A DNA stretch of 64,000 nucleotides from Streptomyces sp. NBC_01717. Lineage in GTDB: Bacteria; Actinomycetota; Actinomycetes; Streptomycetales; Streptomycetaceae. The translations under genes were made by a program, and so were the position numbers. The notes under the pieces are model-generated. The model was not told the origin of the DNA. It saw only the letters and a list, made by a program, of their open reading frames with translations, and made no database searches. The DNA lies in contig NZ_CP109178.1 in the NCBI RefSeq assembly GCF_036248255.1, forward strand, positions 1,736,001 through 1,800,000. The letters are read 5' to 3'. Every line of letters begins with the position of its first letter. The first letter of the stretch is position 1. Shown in pieces: positions 57,155 through 64,000 of this stretch.

Positions 57155-58456
57155 ATGAGTGATCGCGGCTATCGGCGGCCCCGGGCGCTGTCCCCCTTGC
57201 GTGAGCATCTGCGCGATACGTTCTGGTTCGCTCCGACGGTGGGGCTGCTGTGCTCCTTCGCGCTGTGGTGGGGCGTCTCGGCGCTCGACGCGGAGATCGT
57301 CACGCACCTGAAGGACGAGCAGGCGTACGAGGAAGTCGGCGAACTGATCAGATTCGCCGACGATGCCAGGACCATCGTCACCACCGTCAGCTCGGCGATG
57401 ATGACCTTCATCGGTGTCGTCTTCAGCATCTCGCTGGTGGCCGTGCAGATGGCGAGCGGTCAGCTCACGCCCCGGGTGGTGCGGATCTTCGTCAGGAGCC
57501 GGATCAGCAAGCTGACGCTGACGGTGTTCCTGGCGACGTTCGCGTTCTCGCTGCTGGTCCTGACCTCGTACGAGAGTGAGAGCGACCCGCGGCGGGTCAC
57601 GTCCGTACCGCTTCTGCAGAGCATGCTGACGCTGGCCATGGTGGGCCTCAGCCTGTTGCTGTTCATCGCGTACGTCAGCTCGACGCTGCGGCTCATGCAG
57701 GTGGGGCCGGTCGTCGATCGCATCACCCATGAGTCGCTGCGGGTGGTCGGGCGGGTGCCCGGTGGGGTGCGGGAGGAGCTGCCGCTCGGGGCGGAGACCG
57801 CTCGGATCGGGTACGCGGGGCGGGCGGGAGTGCTGCGTGAGGTGAATGTGGCGCGGCTGGTGCGGGTTGCTCGGCGGCAGGAGGTGGTGTTGCGGCTGAT
57901 TCCCCGGATCGGGGACTTCGTGGTGCCGGGGACGCCGGTGCTGGCCGTTCATGGTGGGGCCTCGCCACAGCGGATGCCGAGGTACACGATCTCGGTGGGA
58001 GTCGAGCGCACACCGCAGCAGGATCTGGCCTTCGGACTGCGTCAGCTTTCTGACATCGCGCTGCGGGCGCTGTCCCCGGCGGTGAACGATCCCACCACCG
58101 CCGTGCAGTGCCTGGACCGGATCGTGCAGTTGCTGGCCGCCATGGTGCACCTGCCGCTCGGCGCGGTGCAGCACCGGGACGGGGCGGGTGCGGTGCGGCT
58201 TGTGCAGGACGGACCGGAGTGGACCGATCTGGTGGATCTTGCCTTCGAGGAGATCCGGTGGTGCGCGACGAGGAGTCCGCAGGTGTCCCGGCGGATGCTG
58301 GCCGGGATCGACGATGTGGTGGCGCTGGCTCCGGAGGACCGGAAGGGCGCGCTGGTCAGGCACCGCGAGCTCCTGGTGAAGGCCGTGGAGCGCACGGTGC
58401 CCGACGTCATCGCTCGGGAGTTCGCGCTCTTTCCTGATCGTCAGGGGATCAGGTGA
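57155..58456 (+). CDS. DUF2254 family membrane protein
   Basis: 433 aa from the ATG at 57155. Four membrane segments in the first 190 residues (FWFAPTVGLLCSFALWWGVSAL, SSAMMTFIGVVFSISLVAVQMA, LTLTVFLATFAFSLLVLTSYE, SMLTLAMVGLSLLLFIAYVSS) are followed by a cytoplasmic domain (RIGYAGRAGVLREVNVARLVRVA, AFGLRQLSDIALRALSPAVNDPTTA). VAVQMASGQLTPRV and LSPAVNDPTTA are DUF2254 hallmarks. Function is unknown. There is no ribosome site, but TACCTT lies 7 bp before the ATG, suggesting a leaderless message. Confidence 0.9.
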   Translation: MSDRGYRRPRALSPLREHLRDTFWFAPTVGLLCSFALWWGVSALDAEIVTHLKDEQAYEEVGELIRFADDARTIVTTVSSAMMTFIGVVFSISLVAVQMASGQLTPRVVRIFVRSRISKLTLTVFLATFAFSLLVLTSYESESDPRRVTSVPLLQSMLTLAMVGLSLLLFIAYVSSTLRLMQVGPVVDRITHESLRVVGRVPGGVREELPLGAETARIGYAGRAGVLREVNVARLVRVARRQEVVLRLIPRIGDFVVPGTPVLAVHGGASPQRMPRYTISVGVERTPQQDLAFGLRQLSDIALRALSPAVNDPTTAVQCLDRIVQLLAAMVHLPLGAVQHRDGAGAVRLVQDGPEWTDLVDLAFEEIRWCATRSPQVSRRMLAGIDDVVALAPEDRKGALVRHRELLVKAVERTVPDVIAREFALFPDRQGIR

Positions 58457-58490
58457 GGCGGGTGTTCCTCCTGGGTGTTCCTCCTGGGTG

Positions 58491-60059
58491 TCACGGCATC
58501 AGGTGGTAGTCCGGGAAGTTGCCGGGCAGGCGCTCCCCTGCCGGGCCGTCCGTCACCGCCCTGACCAGCAGTTCGCCCCCCACGAAGGCGCCGCGCCAGG
58601 ACGCGCCGAAGCCGCCGAAGAGCTCGTCCCGGTCGCCTCGGGAGCGGGGTTTGCCGTGGCCGGTCTTGAACGCGCGGATCTGTGGGGCCAGGCGCTCGTA
58701 CGTTGCCGGGTCGTCGGTCGAGAGCGTGGCCACCAGGGCGCCGTTCGAGGCGTTCATGGCGGCGAGGAGTTCCGCCTCCGTGTCGACGAGGACGATCGTG
58801 TCGACCGGGCCGAACGGTTCCGCGTGGTGGAGCGGGGAGGACGGGGGCGGGTTGAGGAGCGTGACGGGTTGGAGGTACGCGCTGGTGTCCTGACCCGGGA
58901 GGAACTGTGCGTCGGCCGTCGATCCTCGGTGGAGGGGGATCGCGCCCCGGTCGATGGCCTCCGCCACCTGATCGGCCAGTTCCTTGGCCTTCGCCGCGTT
59001 GATCAGCGGGCCGAAGTCCAGGGTGGGGAGGGGGGCTGTCGGGTCCGGCACCGCCAGGGGGTGGCCGGTGCGGAGTGAGCGGACGGCGGGGAGGTAGGCC
59101 GACAGGAACTCGTCGAACGCGCTGCGCTGGACGACGAAGCGGGGGTACGCGGTGCACCGCTGCTTGCCGTAGTCGAAGAGCTTCGGGATGACGGCCGTCA
59201 GGGACGGCCAGTCCGTGAAGTTCCAGATGCCCCAGGTGTTGAGACCCTCCTGTTCGAGGATGTGCCGCTTGCCGAGGTCGGCGACTTCGATGGCGATACG
59301 GGCCCCGGTGTCCCGGCCGCCGACGAAGGAGACGCAGCCGATCTCGGGCGAGCGGACGAGAGGCGCGGAGAGTTCGCTTCCGCTGCCGCTGAGGAGGGTG
59401 AGCGGGATGCCCTCGCGGGCGGCGAGGGCGCAGGCCAGGGTGAGACAGGCGACGCCGCCGTCGGTCGGGGTCTTGGCGATGACCGCGTTGCCGGCCAGGG
59501 CCTGTACGAGCATCGCGTGGACCAGCACGGACATGGGGTAGTTCCAGCTGGCGATGTTCGAGACCGGGCCGGGGAGCGGGGTGCGGTCGGCGAGGAGGCG
59601 GTCGATGTTGTCGACGTACCAGCGGACACCGTCGATCGCGCGGTCCACGTCCGCCTGGGCGAGGCGCCAGGGTTTGCCGATCTCCCAGACGAGGAGGAGC
59701 GCGAGAAGTTCCCGGTGCTCGGTGAGCGCGTCGAGGGTGGCGGAAACGCGGGCGCTGCGCTCGGGGAGCGGGATGTGACGCCAGGCGCGGTGCTGGTCGA
59801 GGGAGGCCCGGACCGCCTGTTGGGCGGTCGGGGCGTCCAGTCGGGGCGGGCCGGCGATGGGGCTGCCGTCGACGGGGCTGGTGGCGGGCAGGGGGTGGCC
59901 CTCCTGCTGCCAGGACGCAGCCCAGAGGTTGAGGACACGGTCGGCCTGGAAGGCCTCGGGGGCGGTGGTGAGGCAGCGTTGCCAGGCGTCCGACCAGGCG
60001 GTGCCTGGTTTGAGGGTGAGGGTGGGGGCGTCGGCGCTGGTGGGTGGGGTCGGTGCCAT
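58491..60059 (-). CDS. Aldehyde dehydrogenase family protein
   Basis: 522 aa. NAD(P) fold with PGPVSNIASWNYPMSVLVHAM, AGNAVIAKTPTDGG, and SFVGGRDTGARIAIE; the general base Glu is in ILEQEGLNTWGIWNF and the catalytic Cys in YGKQRCTAYPRFVVQ, both in normal order. The C-terminus has HHAEPFGPVDTIVLVDTEAELLAAMNASNGAL. It oxidises an aldehyde to an acid or acyl-CoA. The Glu/Cys surroundings (EQEGLN rather than ELGGKN, KQRC rather than GQxC) mark a divergent subfamily. It lies 249 bp downstream of the acyl-CoA ligase pair on the same strand and may act in that pathway. Confidence 0.87.
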   Translation of the reverse strand: MAPTPPTSADAPTLTLKPGTAWSDAWQRCLTTAPEAFQADRVLNLWAASWQQEGHPLPATSPVDGSPIAGPPRLDAPTAQQAVRASLDQHRAWRHIPLPERSARVSATLDALTEHRELLALLLVWEIGKPWRLAQADVDRAIDGVRWYVDNIDRLLADRTPLPGPVSNIASWNYPMSVLVHAMLVQALAGNAVIAKTPTDGGVACLTLACALAAREGIPLTLLSGSGSELSAPLVRSPEIGCVSFVGGRDTGARIAIEVADLGKRHILEQEGLNTWGIWNFTDWPSLTAVIPKLFDYGKQRCTAYPRFVVQRSAFDEFLSAYLPAVRSLRTGHPLAVPDPTAPLPTLDFGPLINAAKAKELADQVAEAIDRGAIPLHRGSTADAQFLPGQDTSAYLQPVTLLNPPPSSPLHHAEPFGPVDTIVLVDTEAELLAAMNASNGALVATLSTDDPATYERLAPQIRAFKTGHGKPRSRGDRDELFGGFGASWRGAFVGGELLVRAVTDGPAGERLPGNFPDYHLMP

Positions 60060-60281
60060 GGAAGTCTCCGCTCTCGGTGCACAGTCGGGGCGGGAGGTGG
60101 GATGGCTCGCTCATACCGGACGGTAGTGAAGCCGGTGCGGGGAAGGCAGGGGTGTCGCCTCAGTGGTGAGGGACGTCACGCGGTTGAGGGTGAGGGTCGG
60201 GACCGGGGTGCGGGGTGGGTGCCGTTGGTCGCGGGGGTGGGCGCCTGCGGCGGGCCTTCCCCTACCCACCCCTTCCCGAAA

Positions 60282-60298
60282 CCGGGGCTCCGCCCCGG
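60282..60298 (-). terminator. Hairpin after the sucD-like gene
   Basis: CCGGGGC-TCC-GCCCCGG, a 7-bp GC stem, 10 bp beyond the sucD-like stop on the minus strand. The same short motif recurs as an extragenic palindrome in Streptomyces genomes, so its terminator role is uncertain. Confidence 0.5.
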
Positions 60299-60308
60299 GC
60301 CCCGGTCC

Positions 60309-61262
60309 TCAATCGCCGGACGGGCTGAACCTGCCCGCCTGGCTGCGTGTGCCCGATGAGGCGGATGAGTCCGACGGGCTGGGTATCCCCAGCTTCTGCC
60401 GTACCAGCCTGGCCGTCTCCGTCGGTGTGGCGCCGACCGGTACGCCTGCCGCTTCCAGCGCCTTCTGTTTTGCCTCCGCCGTGCCCGACGAGCCCGAGAC
60501 GATGGCACCCGCGTGGCCCATCGTCTTGCCCTCGGGGGCCGTGAAGCCCGCGATGTAACCGATCACCGGCTTGGTGATGTGCTGAGTGACATACGCCGCC
60601 GCTCGTTCCTCCGCGTCGCCGCCGATCTCGCCGATGAGGACGATGAGTTCCGTGTCCGGGTCGTTCTCGAAAGCCGTCAGGCAGTCGATGTGCGTGGTGC
60701 CGATGACCGGGTCGCCGCCGATGCCCACTGCCGATGTGAAGCCGATGTCGCGCAGTTCGTGCATCAGTTGGTACGTCAGCGTGCCGGACTTCGAGACCAG
60801 GCCGATCCGCCCCGGCCCGGGCGCGATGTCGGCCGGGATGATGCCCGCGTTGGACTGGCCGGGGGTGATCACGCCGGGGCAGTTGGGGCCGATGATGCGG
60901 GTGCCACGGGTACGGGCGTGGGCGTGGAAGGCCACCGCGTCGTGGACCGGGATCCCTTCGGTGATGACCACTGCCAGGCCGATGCCGGCGTCGGCGGCTT
61001 CGATGACGGCCGCCTTGGCGAAGGGTGGCGGGACGAAGACCACCGTGACGTCCGCTCCGGTGGCGTCCATTCCTTCGCGTACGGAGCCGAAGACGGGGAT
61101 CTCGGTGCCGTCGAGGTCGACCTTCCGGCCCGCCTTGCGCGGGTTGACGCCGCCTACGATCCGGGTGCCCGCCGCGAGCATTCTGCGGGTGTGCTTCATG
61201 CCCTCGGCACCGGTCATCCCCTGGACGAGGACCTTGCTCTCCTTGGTGAGAAATATGGCCAT
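60309..61262 (-). CDS. sucD: Succinyl-CoA synthetase alpha subunit-like (CoA-binding) protein
   Basis: 317 aa, ATG at 61262 with AAGGAG. The sequence is typical of the ADP-forming ligase alpha subunit: [84 protein letters not shown], and [18 protein letters not shown] with the phosphorylated His. The last 40 residues are extended beyond the usual end. It pairs with the beta subunit 11 bp upstream. This is probably a second, pathway-specific copy (succinate, malate or related acid), since it sits with an acetolactate-synthase-like enzyme rather than with TCA genes. Confidence 0.92.
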   Translation of the reverse strand: MAIFLTKESKVLVQGMTGAEGMKHTRRMLAAGTRIVGGVNPRKAGRKVDLDGTEIPVFGSVREGMDATGADVTVVFVPPPFAKAAVIEAADAGIGLAVVITEGIPVHDAVAFHAHARTRGTRIIGPNCPGVITPGQSNAGIIPADIAPGPGRIGLVSKSGTLTYQLMHELRDIGFTSAVGIGGDPVIGTTHIDCLTAFENDPDTELIVLIGEIGGDAEERAAAYVTQHITKPVIGYIAGFTAPEGKTMGHAGAIVSGSSGTAEAKQKALEAAGVPVGATPTETARLVRQKLGIPSPSDSSASSGTRSQAGRFSPSGD

Positions 61263-61273
61263 GTCCGGTCTCC

Positions 61274-62407
61274 TTAGGCTGCGTCGGCCAGTTGGGCTGC
61301 TCGGCGCGCGGCGCCGTCCATCGTGGTGGCCTGCTCGACCAGGGGGTGCGCGTGTGCGTCGAGGATCGCGCGGCCGCGGACGGCGTTGTTGCCGTCGAGG
61401 CGGACGACGAGGGGTTTGGTCAGGAGTACGGACCGCAGTGCCTGGACGATGCCGTCGGCGACCGCGTCGCAGGAGGTGATGCCTCCGAAGACGTTGACGA
61501 AGACCGACTTCACCGCCGGGTCGGAGAGGATGACGGAGAGGCCGTCGGCCATGATGCCTGCCGAGGCGCCGCCGCCGATGTCGAGGAAATTGGCCGGTCG
61601 GGCACCGCAGCCGGCGACGACGTCGAGGGTGGACATGACCAGTCCGGCGCCGTTGCCGATGATGCCGACCTCGCCGTCGAGTCTGACGTAGTTGAGGCCC
61701 TTGGCCGCGGCCGCCGTCTCCAGCGGGTCGCCGTGCGGGTCATCGCTCTCTGTTCCCCAACGAGACTGACGGAAAAGGGCGTTGTCGTCGAGTGTCACCT
61801 TGCCGTCGAGCGCGAGGATCCGGCCGTCCACCGTACGGACCAGGGGGTTGACCTCGACCAGCAGGGCGTCCTCCCTGGTGAGCACCTGCCACAGGCGCTG
61901 GAGCACGGGGGCGGCCTCGGGCGGTAGGGCTGCCGCTGCGGCGATCTGCGCGGCCCTGCGTTCCGTCACTCCTTCGACAGGGTCGATCGGGATACGGGCC
62001 ACTGCCTCCGGCCGGGTCGCGGCGACCTCCTCGATCTCCATGCCGCCCTCCGCGGAGGCGATGGCGAGGAAGGTGCCGGTGGTTCGGTCGAGTACGTAAC
62101 TGACGTAGAACTCGGCCTCGATGTCCACGGGTTGGGCGAGCATCACCGTCCGCACCGTGTGGCCCTTGATGTCCATCCCGAGGATCTGGCGGGCAGTCAG
62201 TTCGGCGGCCGCCGGGTCGGCTGCGATTTTGACTCCACCCGCCTTGCCCCGGCCACCCGTCTTCACCTGCGCCTTGACGACGACGCGGCCACCGAGCCGG
62301 CCCGCTGCTTCCTTTGCGTCGGCCGCGCGGTCGATGACCTCGGCCTCCGGTACCGCTATGCCGTGTTCTGCGAAGAGTTGCCGTGCCTGGTGCTCGTACA
62401 GATCCAT
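61274..62407 (-). CDS. sucC: Succinyl-CoA synthetase beta subunit-like ATP-grasp protein
   Basis: 377 aa from the ATG at 62407 (GGGAG 5 bases upstream). ATP-grasp half: [67 protein letters not shown]; ligase half: [49 protein letters not shown]. With the alpha subunit it forms an acyl-CoA from a dicarboxylic acid, ATP and CoA, or runs in reverse. The upstream TPP-enzyme gene is divergent across 164 bp that should hold both promoters. Confidence 0.93.
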   Translation of the reverse strand: MDLYEHQARQLFAEHGIAVPEAEVIDRAADAKEAAGRLGGRVVVKAQVKTGGRGKAGGVKIAADPAAAELTARQILGMDIKGHTVRTVMLAQPVDIEAEFYVSYVLDRTTGTFLAIASAEGGMEIEEVAATRPEAVARIPIDPVEGVTERRAAQIAAAAALPPEAAPVLQRLWQVLTREDALLVEVNPLVRTVDGRILALDGKVTLDDNALFRQSRWGTESDDPHGDPLETAAAAKGLNYVRLDGEVGIIGNGAGLVMSTLDVVAGCGARPANFLDIGGGASAGIMADGLSVILSDPAVKSVFVNVFGGITSCDAVADGIVQALRSVLLTKPLVVRLDGNNAVRGRAILDAHAHPLVEQATTMDGAARRAAQLADAA

Positions 62408-62571
62408 AGCCACTCCCGATCGTGCCGATTGTGAAAGTGCCGCTCGCCCCCTGGACACCACCCACCGGATGCGGGATAACAAGCTTCATACAGTATCCGT
62501 CGACTGTATGCAATGTACCGCGGGGGCGCAGGCATGGCTCCTGCACTCCCCTACGAAGGGACAGGATCGCC

Positions 62572-64000
62572 ATGGCCGAGGACAGCCAGGAACTCATTTC
62601 CGGCGGGCACCTGGTCGCCAAGGCGTTGAAGGCCGAGGGGGTGGAGCGCATCTACACCCTGTGCGGCGGGCACATCATCGACATCTACGACGGTTGCGTC
62701 GACGAGGGCATCGAAGTCGTCGACGTACGCCATGAACAGGTCGCCGCGCATGCCGCCGACGGCTACGCACGGATCACCGGCAAGCCGGGATGCGCCGTCG
62801 TCACCGCCGGACCGGGGACCACGGACGCGGTGACAGGGGTCGCGAACGCCCTCCGCGCCGAGTCCCCCATGCTGCTGATAGGCGGTCAGGGAGCGCACAG
62901 CCAGCACAAGATGGGTTCGCTCCAGGACCTGCCGCATGTCGAGATGATGGCGCCCATCTCCAAGTTCGCCGCCACCGTGCCGGACACCGCCCGCGTCGCC
63001 GACATGGTGTCCATGGCCTTCCGAGAGTGCTACCACGGGGCACCCGGGCCTTCCTTCCTGGAGATCCCGCGCGATGTGCTCGACGCCAAGGTGCCGGTGG
63101 CGAAGGCCCGGGTGCCGGAGGCCGGGCAGTACCGGGCCTCGACCCGCACGGCCGGTGACCCAGCAGCCGTCGAGAAGCTCGCCGATCTCCTTGTGCACGC
63201 CGAGAAGCCGGCGATCCTGCTGGGCAGTCAGGTGTGGACGACCCGGGCGACGGACGACGCCATCGAGCTCGTAAGGACGCTCAATGTCCCCGCCTACATG
63301 AACGGGGCCGGCCGCGGCACGCTGCCGCCCGGCGATCCGCATCACTTCCAGCTGTCGCGGCGGTACGCCTTCTCCAACGCCGATCTGATCGTGATCGTGG
63401 GTACACCGTTCGACTTCCGGATGGGCTACGGCAAGCGGCTCGCCCCCGACGCCACCGTCGTGCAGATCGACCTCGACTACCGCACCGTCGGCAAGAACCG
63501 GGACATCGACCTCGGGATCGTCGGCGATGCGGGGATGGTCCTGAAGGCGGTCACGGAAGCGGCGAGCGGGCGGCTCAACGGGGGTGCGGTCAAGCGCAAG
63601 GCGTGGCTGGAGGAGCTGCGTGCCGCCGAACAGACCGCGATCGAGAAGCGGCTGCCCGGTCTGAAGTCGGATGCCTCGCCGATCCACCCGTACCGGCTGG
63701 TCAGCGAGATCAATGAATTCCTCACCGAGGACTCGATCTACATCGGGGACGGCGGCGACATCGTCACCTTCTCCGGTCAGGTCGTCCAGCCGAAGTCGCC
63801 CGGCCACTGGATGGACCCGGGGCCGCTGGGCACGCTCGGCGTCGGGGTGCCGTTCGTGCTGGCTGCGAAGCAGGCCCGGCCCGACAAGGAGGTCGTGGCG
63901 CTCTTCGGCGACGGTGCGTTCTCCCTGACCGGATGGGACTTCGAGACGCTGGTCCGCTACAACCTCCCGTTCGTCGGGATCGTCGGCAACAACTCCTCGA
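62572..64000 (+). CDS. TPP-dependent enzyme, acetolactate synthase/oxalyl-CoA decarboxylase-like (3' end outside window)
   Basis: ATG at 62572 with GAAGGGACAGGA upstream; 476 codons are visible. N-terminal TPP-binding domain: GHLVAKALKAEGVERIYTLCGG with the catalytic Glu in DVRHEQVAAHAADGYARITG; middle domain: LLVHAEKPAILLGSQVWTT, FSNADLIVIVGTPFDFRMGYG; C-terminal: YIGDGGDIVTFSG and VALFGDGAFSLTGWDFETL...VGNN, the GDG-NN Mg/TPP motif. About 80-110 residues should remain. Divergent placement from sucCD-like genes suggests oxalate, glyoxylate or 2-hydroxyacyl-CoA metabolism rather than branched-chain amino acids; the ilv partner subunit is absent. Confidence 0.9.
   Translation, partial: MAEDSQELISGGHLVAKALKAEGVERIYTLCGGHIIDIYDGCVDEGIEVVDVRHEQVAAHAADGYARITGKPGCAVVTAGPGTTDAVTGVANALRAESPMLLIGGQGAHSQHKMGSLQDLPHVEMMAPISKFAATVPDTARVADMVSMAFRECYHGAPGPSFLEIPRDVLDAKVPVAKARVPEAGQYRASTRTAGDPAAVEKLADLLVHAEKPAILLGSQVWTTRATDDAIELVRTLNVPAYMNGAGRGTLPPGDPHHFQLSRRYAFSNADLIVIVGTPFDFRMGYGKRLAPDATVVQIDLDYRTVGKNRDIDLGIVGDAGMVLKAVTEAASGRLNGGAVKRKAWLEELRAAEQTAIEKRLPGLKSDASPIHPYRLVSEINEFLTEDSIYIGDGGDIVTFSGQVVQPKSPGHWMDPGPLGTLGVGVPFVLAAKQARPDKEVVALFGDGAFSLTGWDFETLVRYNLPFVGIVGNNSS

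Noticed and set aside
58461..58486. Two tandem 13-bp repeats GGTGTTCCTCCTG between DUF2254 and aldehyde dehydrogenase genes
   Set aside because: Too short and only two copies; probably slippage in a 34-bp convergent gap with no function I can argue.

Overview
The window is high-GC actinobacterial chromosome and almost certainly Streptomyces. GC-ending codons dominate. Scr1-type XRE/DUF397/ATP-binding regulator sets, many secreted hydrolases, a CYP157/CYP154-like P450 pair, Tat-type signals and GC-rich terminators are all present. The only RNA gene recognised is a tRNA-Leu (GAG). No rRNA and no CRISPR array were seen.

Layout. 1-10.8 kb is a sugar/P450 region: the 3' part of a GH95 alpha-fucosidase-like gene, a secreted GH12 glucanase, a LacI regulator with two GAAGCGCTTC operators exactly 90 bp apart, an orphan ATP-grasp ligase, a translationally coupled P450 pair, and a large secreted GH31. 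GH95 + GH12 + LacI suggests fucosylated xyloglucan use (inference). 10.8-20.2 kb holds a DUF397/XRE/ATPase set, a methyltransferase, an aldo/keto reductase with a divergent XRE regulator, a Tat-exported epoxide hydrolase and an alpha/beta hydrolase. 20.2-24 kb holds a LamG + PQQ-type sugar dehydrogenase operon behind a GAAAGCGCTTTC palindrome. 24.6-27.1 kb is a TetR regulator convergent with a zinc alcohol dehydrogenase operon; both promoters carry almost the same 21-bp operator. 27.6-30.3 kb holds a GtrA-family protein and a 695-aa protein of unknown function.

The highlight is 31119-45845, a 14.7-kb integrated element. It has split a secreted sphingomyelinase/EEP-phosphodiesterase gene. The 7-bp core TCCTGAT occurs at both ends, and joining the ends restores one continuous reading frame of about 326 codons. 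The element carries a serine integrase, a ribbon-helix-helix protein facing an array of CGTRGCYACAAG operators, an 888-bp AT-richer non-coding region with large inverted repeats and a terminator-ended stack of hairpins, a probable small terminase, a primase-polymerase-like protein, several zinc-finger microproteins, and an orphan 1455-aa tape-measure protein with a C-terminal NlpC/P60-like domain. A DUF/DUF6879/XRE cassette completes it. No capsid, portal, large terminase or lysis gene is visible. The gene set resembles a phage satellite that brings its own tape measure. A prophage that has lost its capsid genes is the main alternative.

46.9-56.5 kb returns to chromosome: a secreted SLT transglycosylase, a truncated histidine phosphatase, N-formylglutamate amidohydrolase, DUF899, GNAT, an APC permease, an L,D-transpeptidase and a secreted CocE-type hydrolase. 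56.6-64 kb has mobile-element debris beside tRNA-Leu, a DUF2254 membrane protein, an aldehyde dehydrogenase, a sucC/sucD-like acyl-CoA ligase pair and a divergent TPP-dependent enzyme that runs off the window; these last genes suggest C2/C4 acid metabolism through CoA esters.
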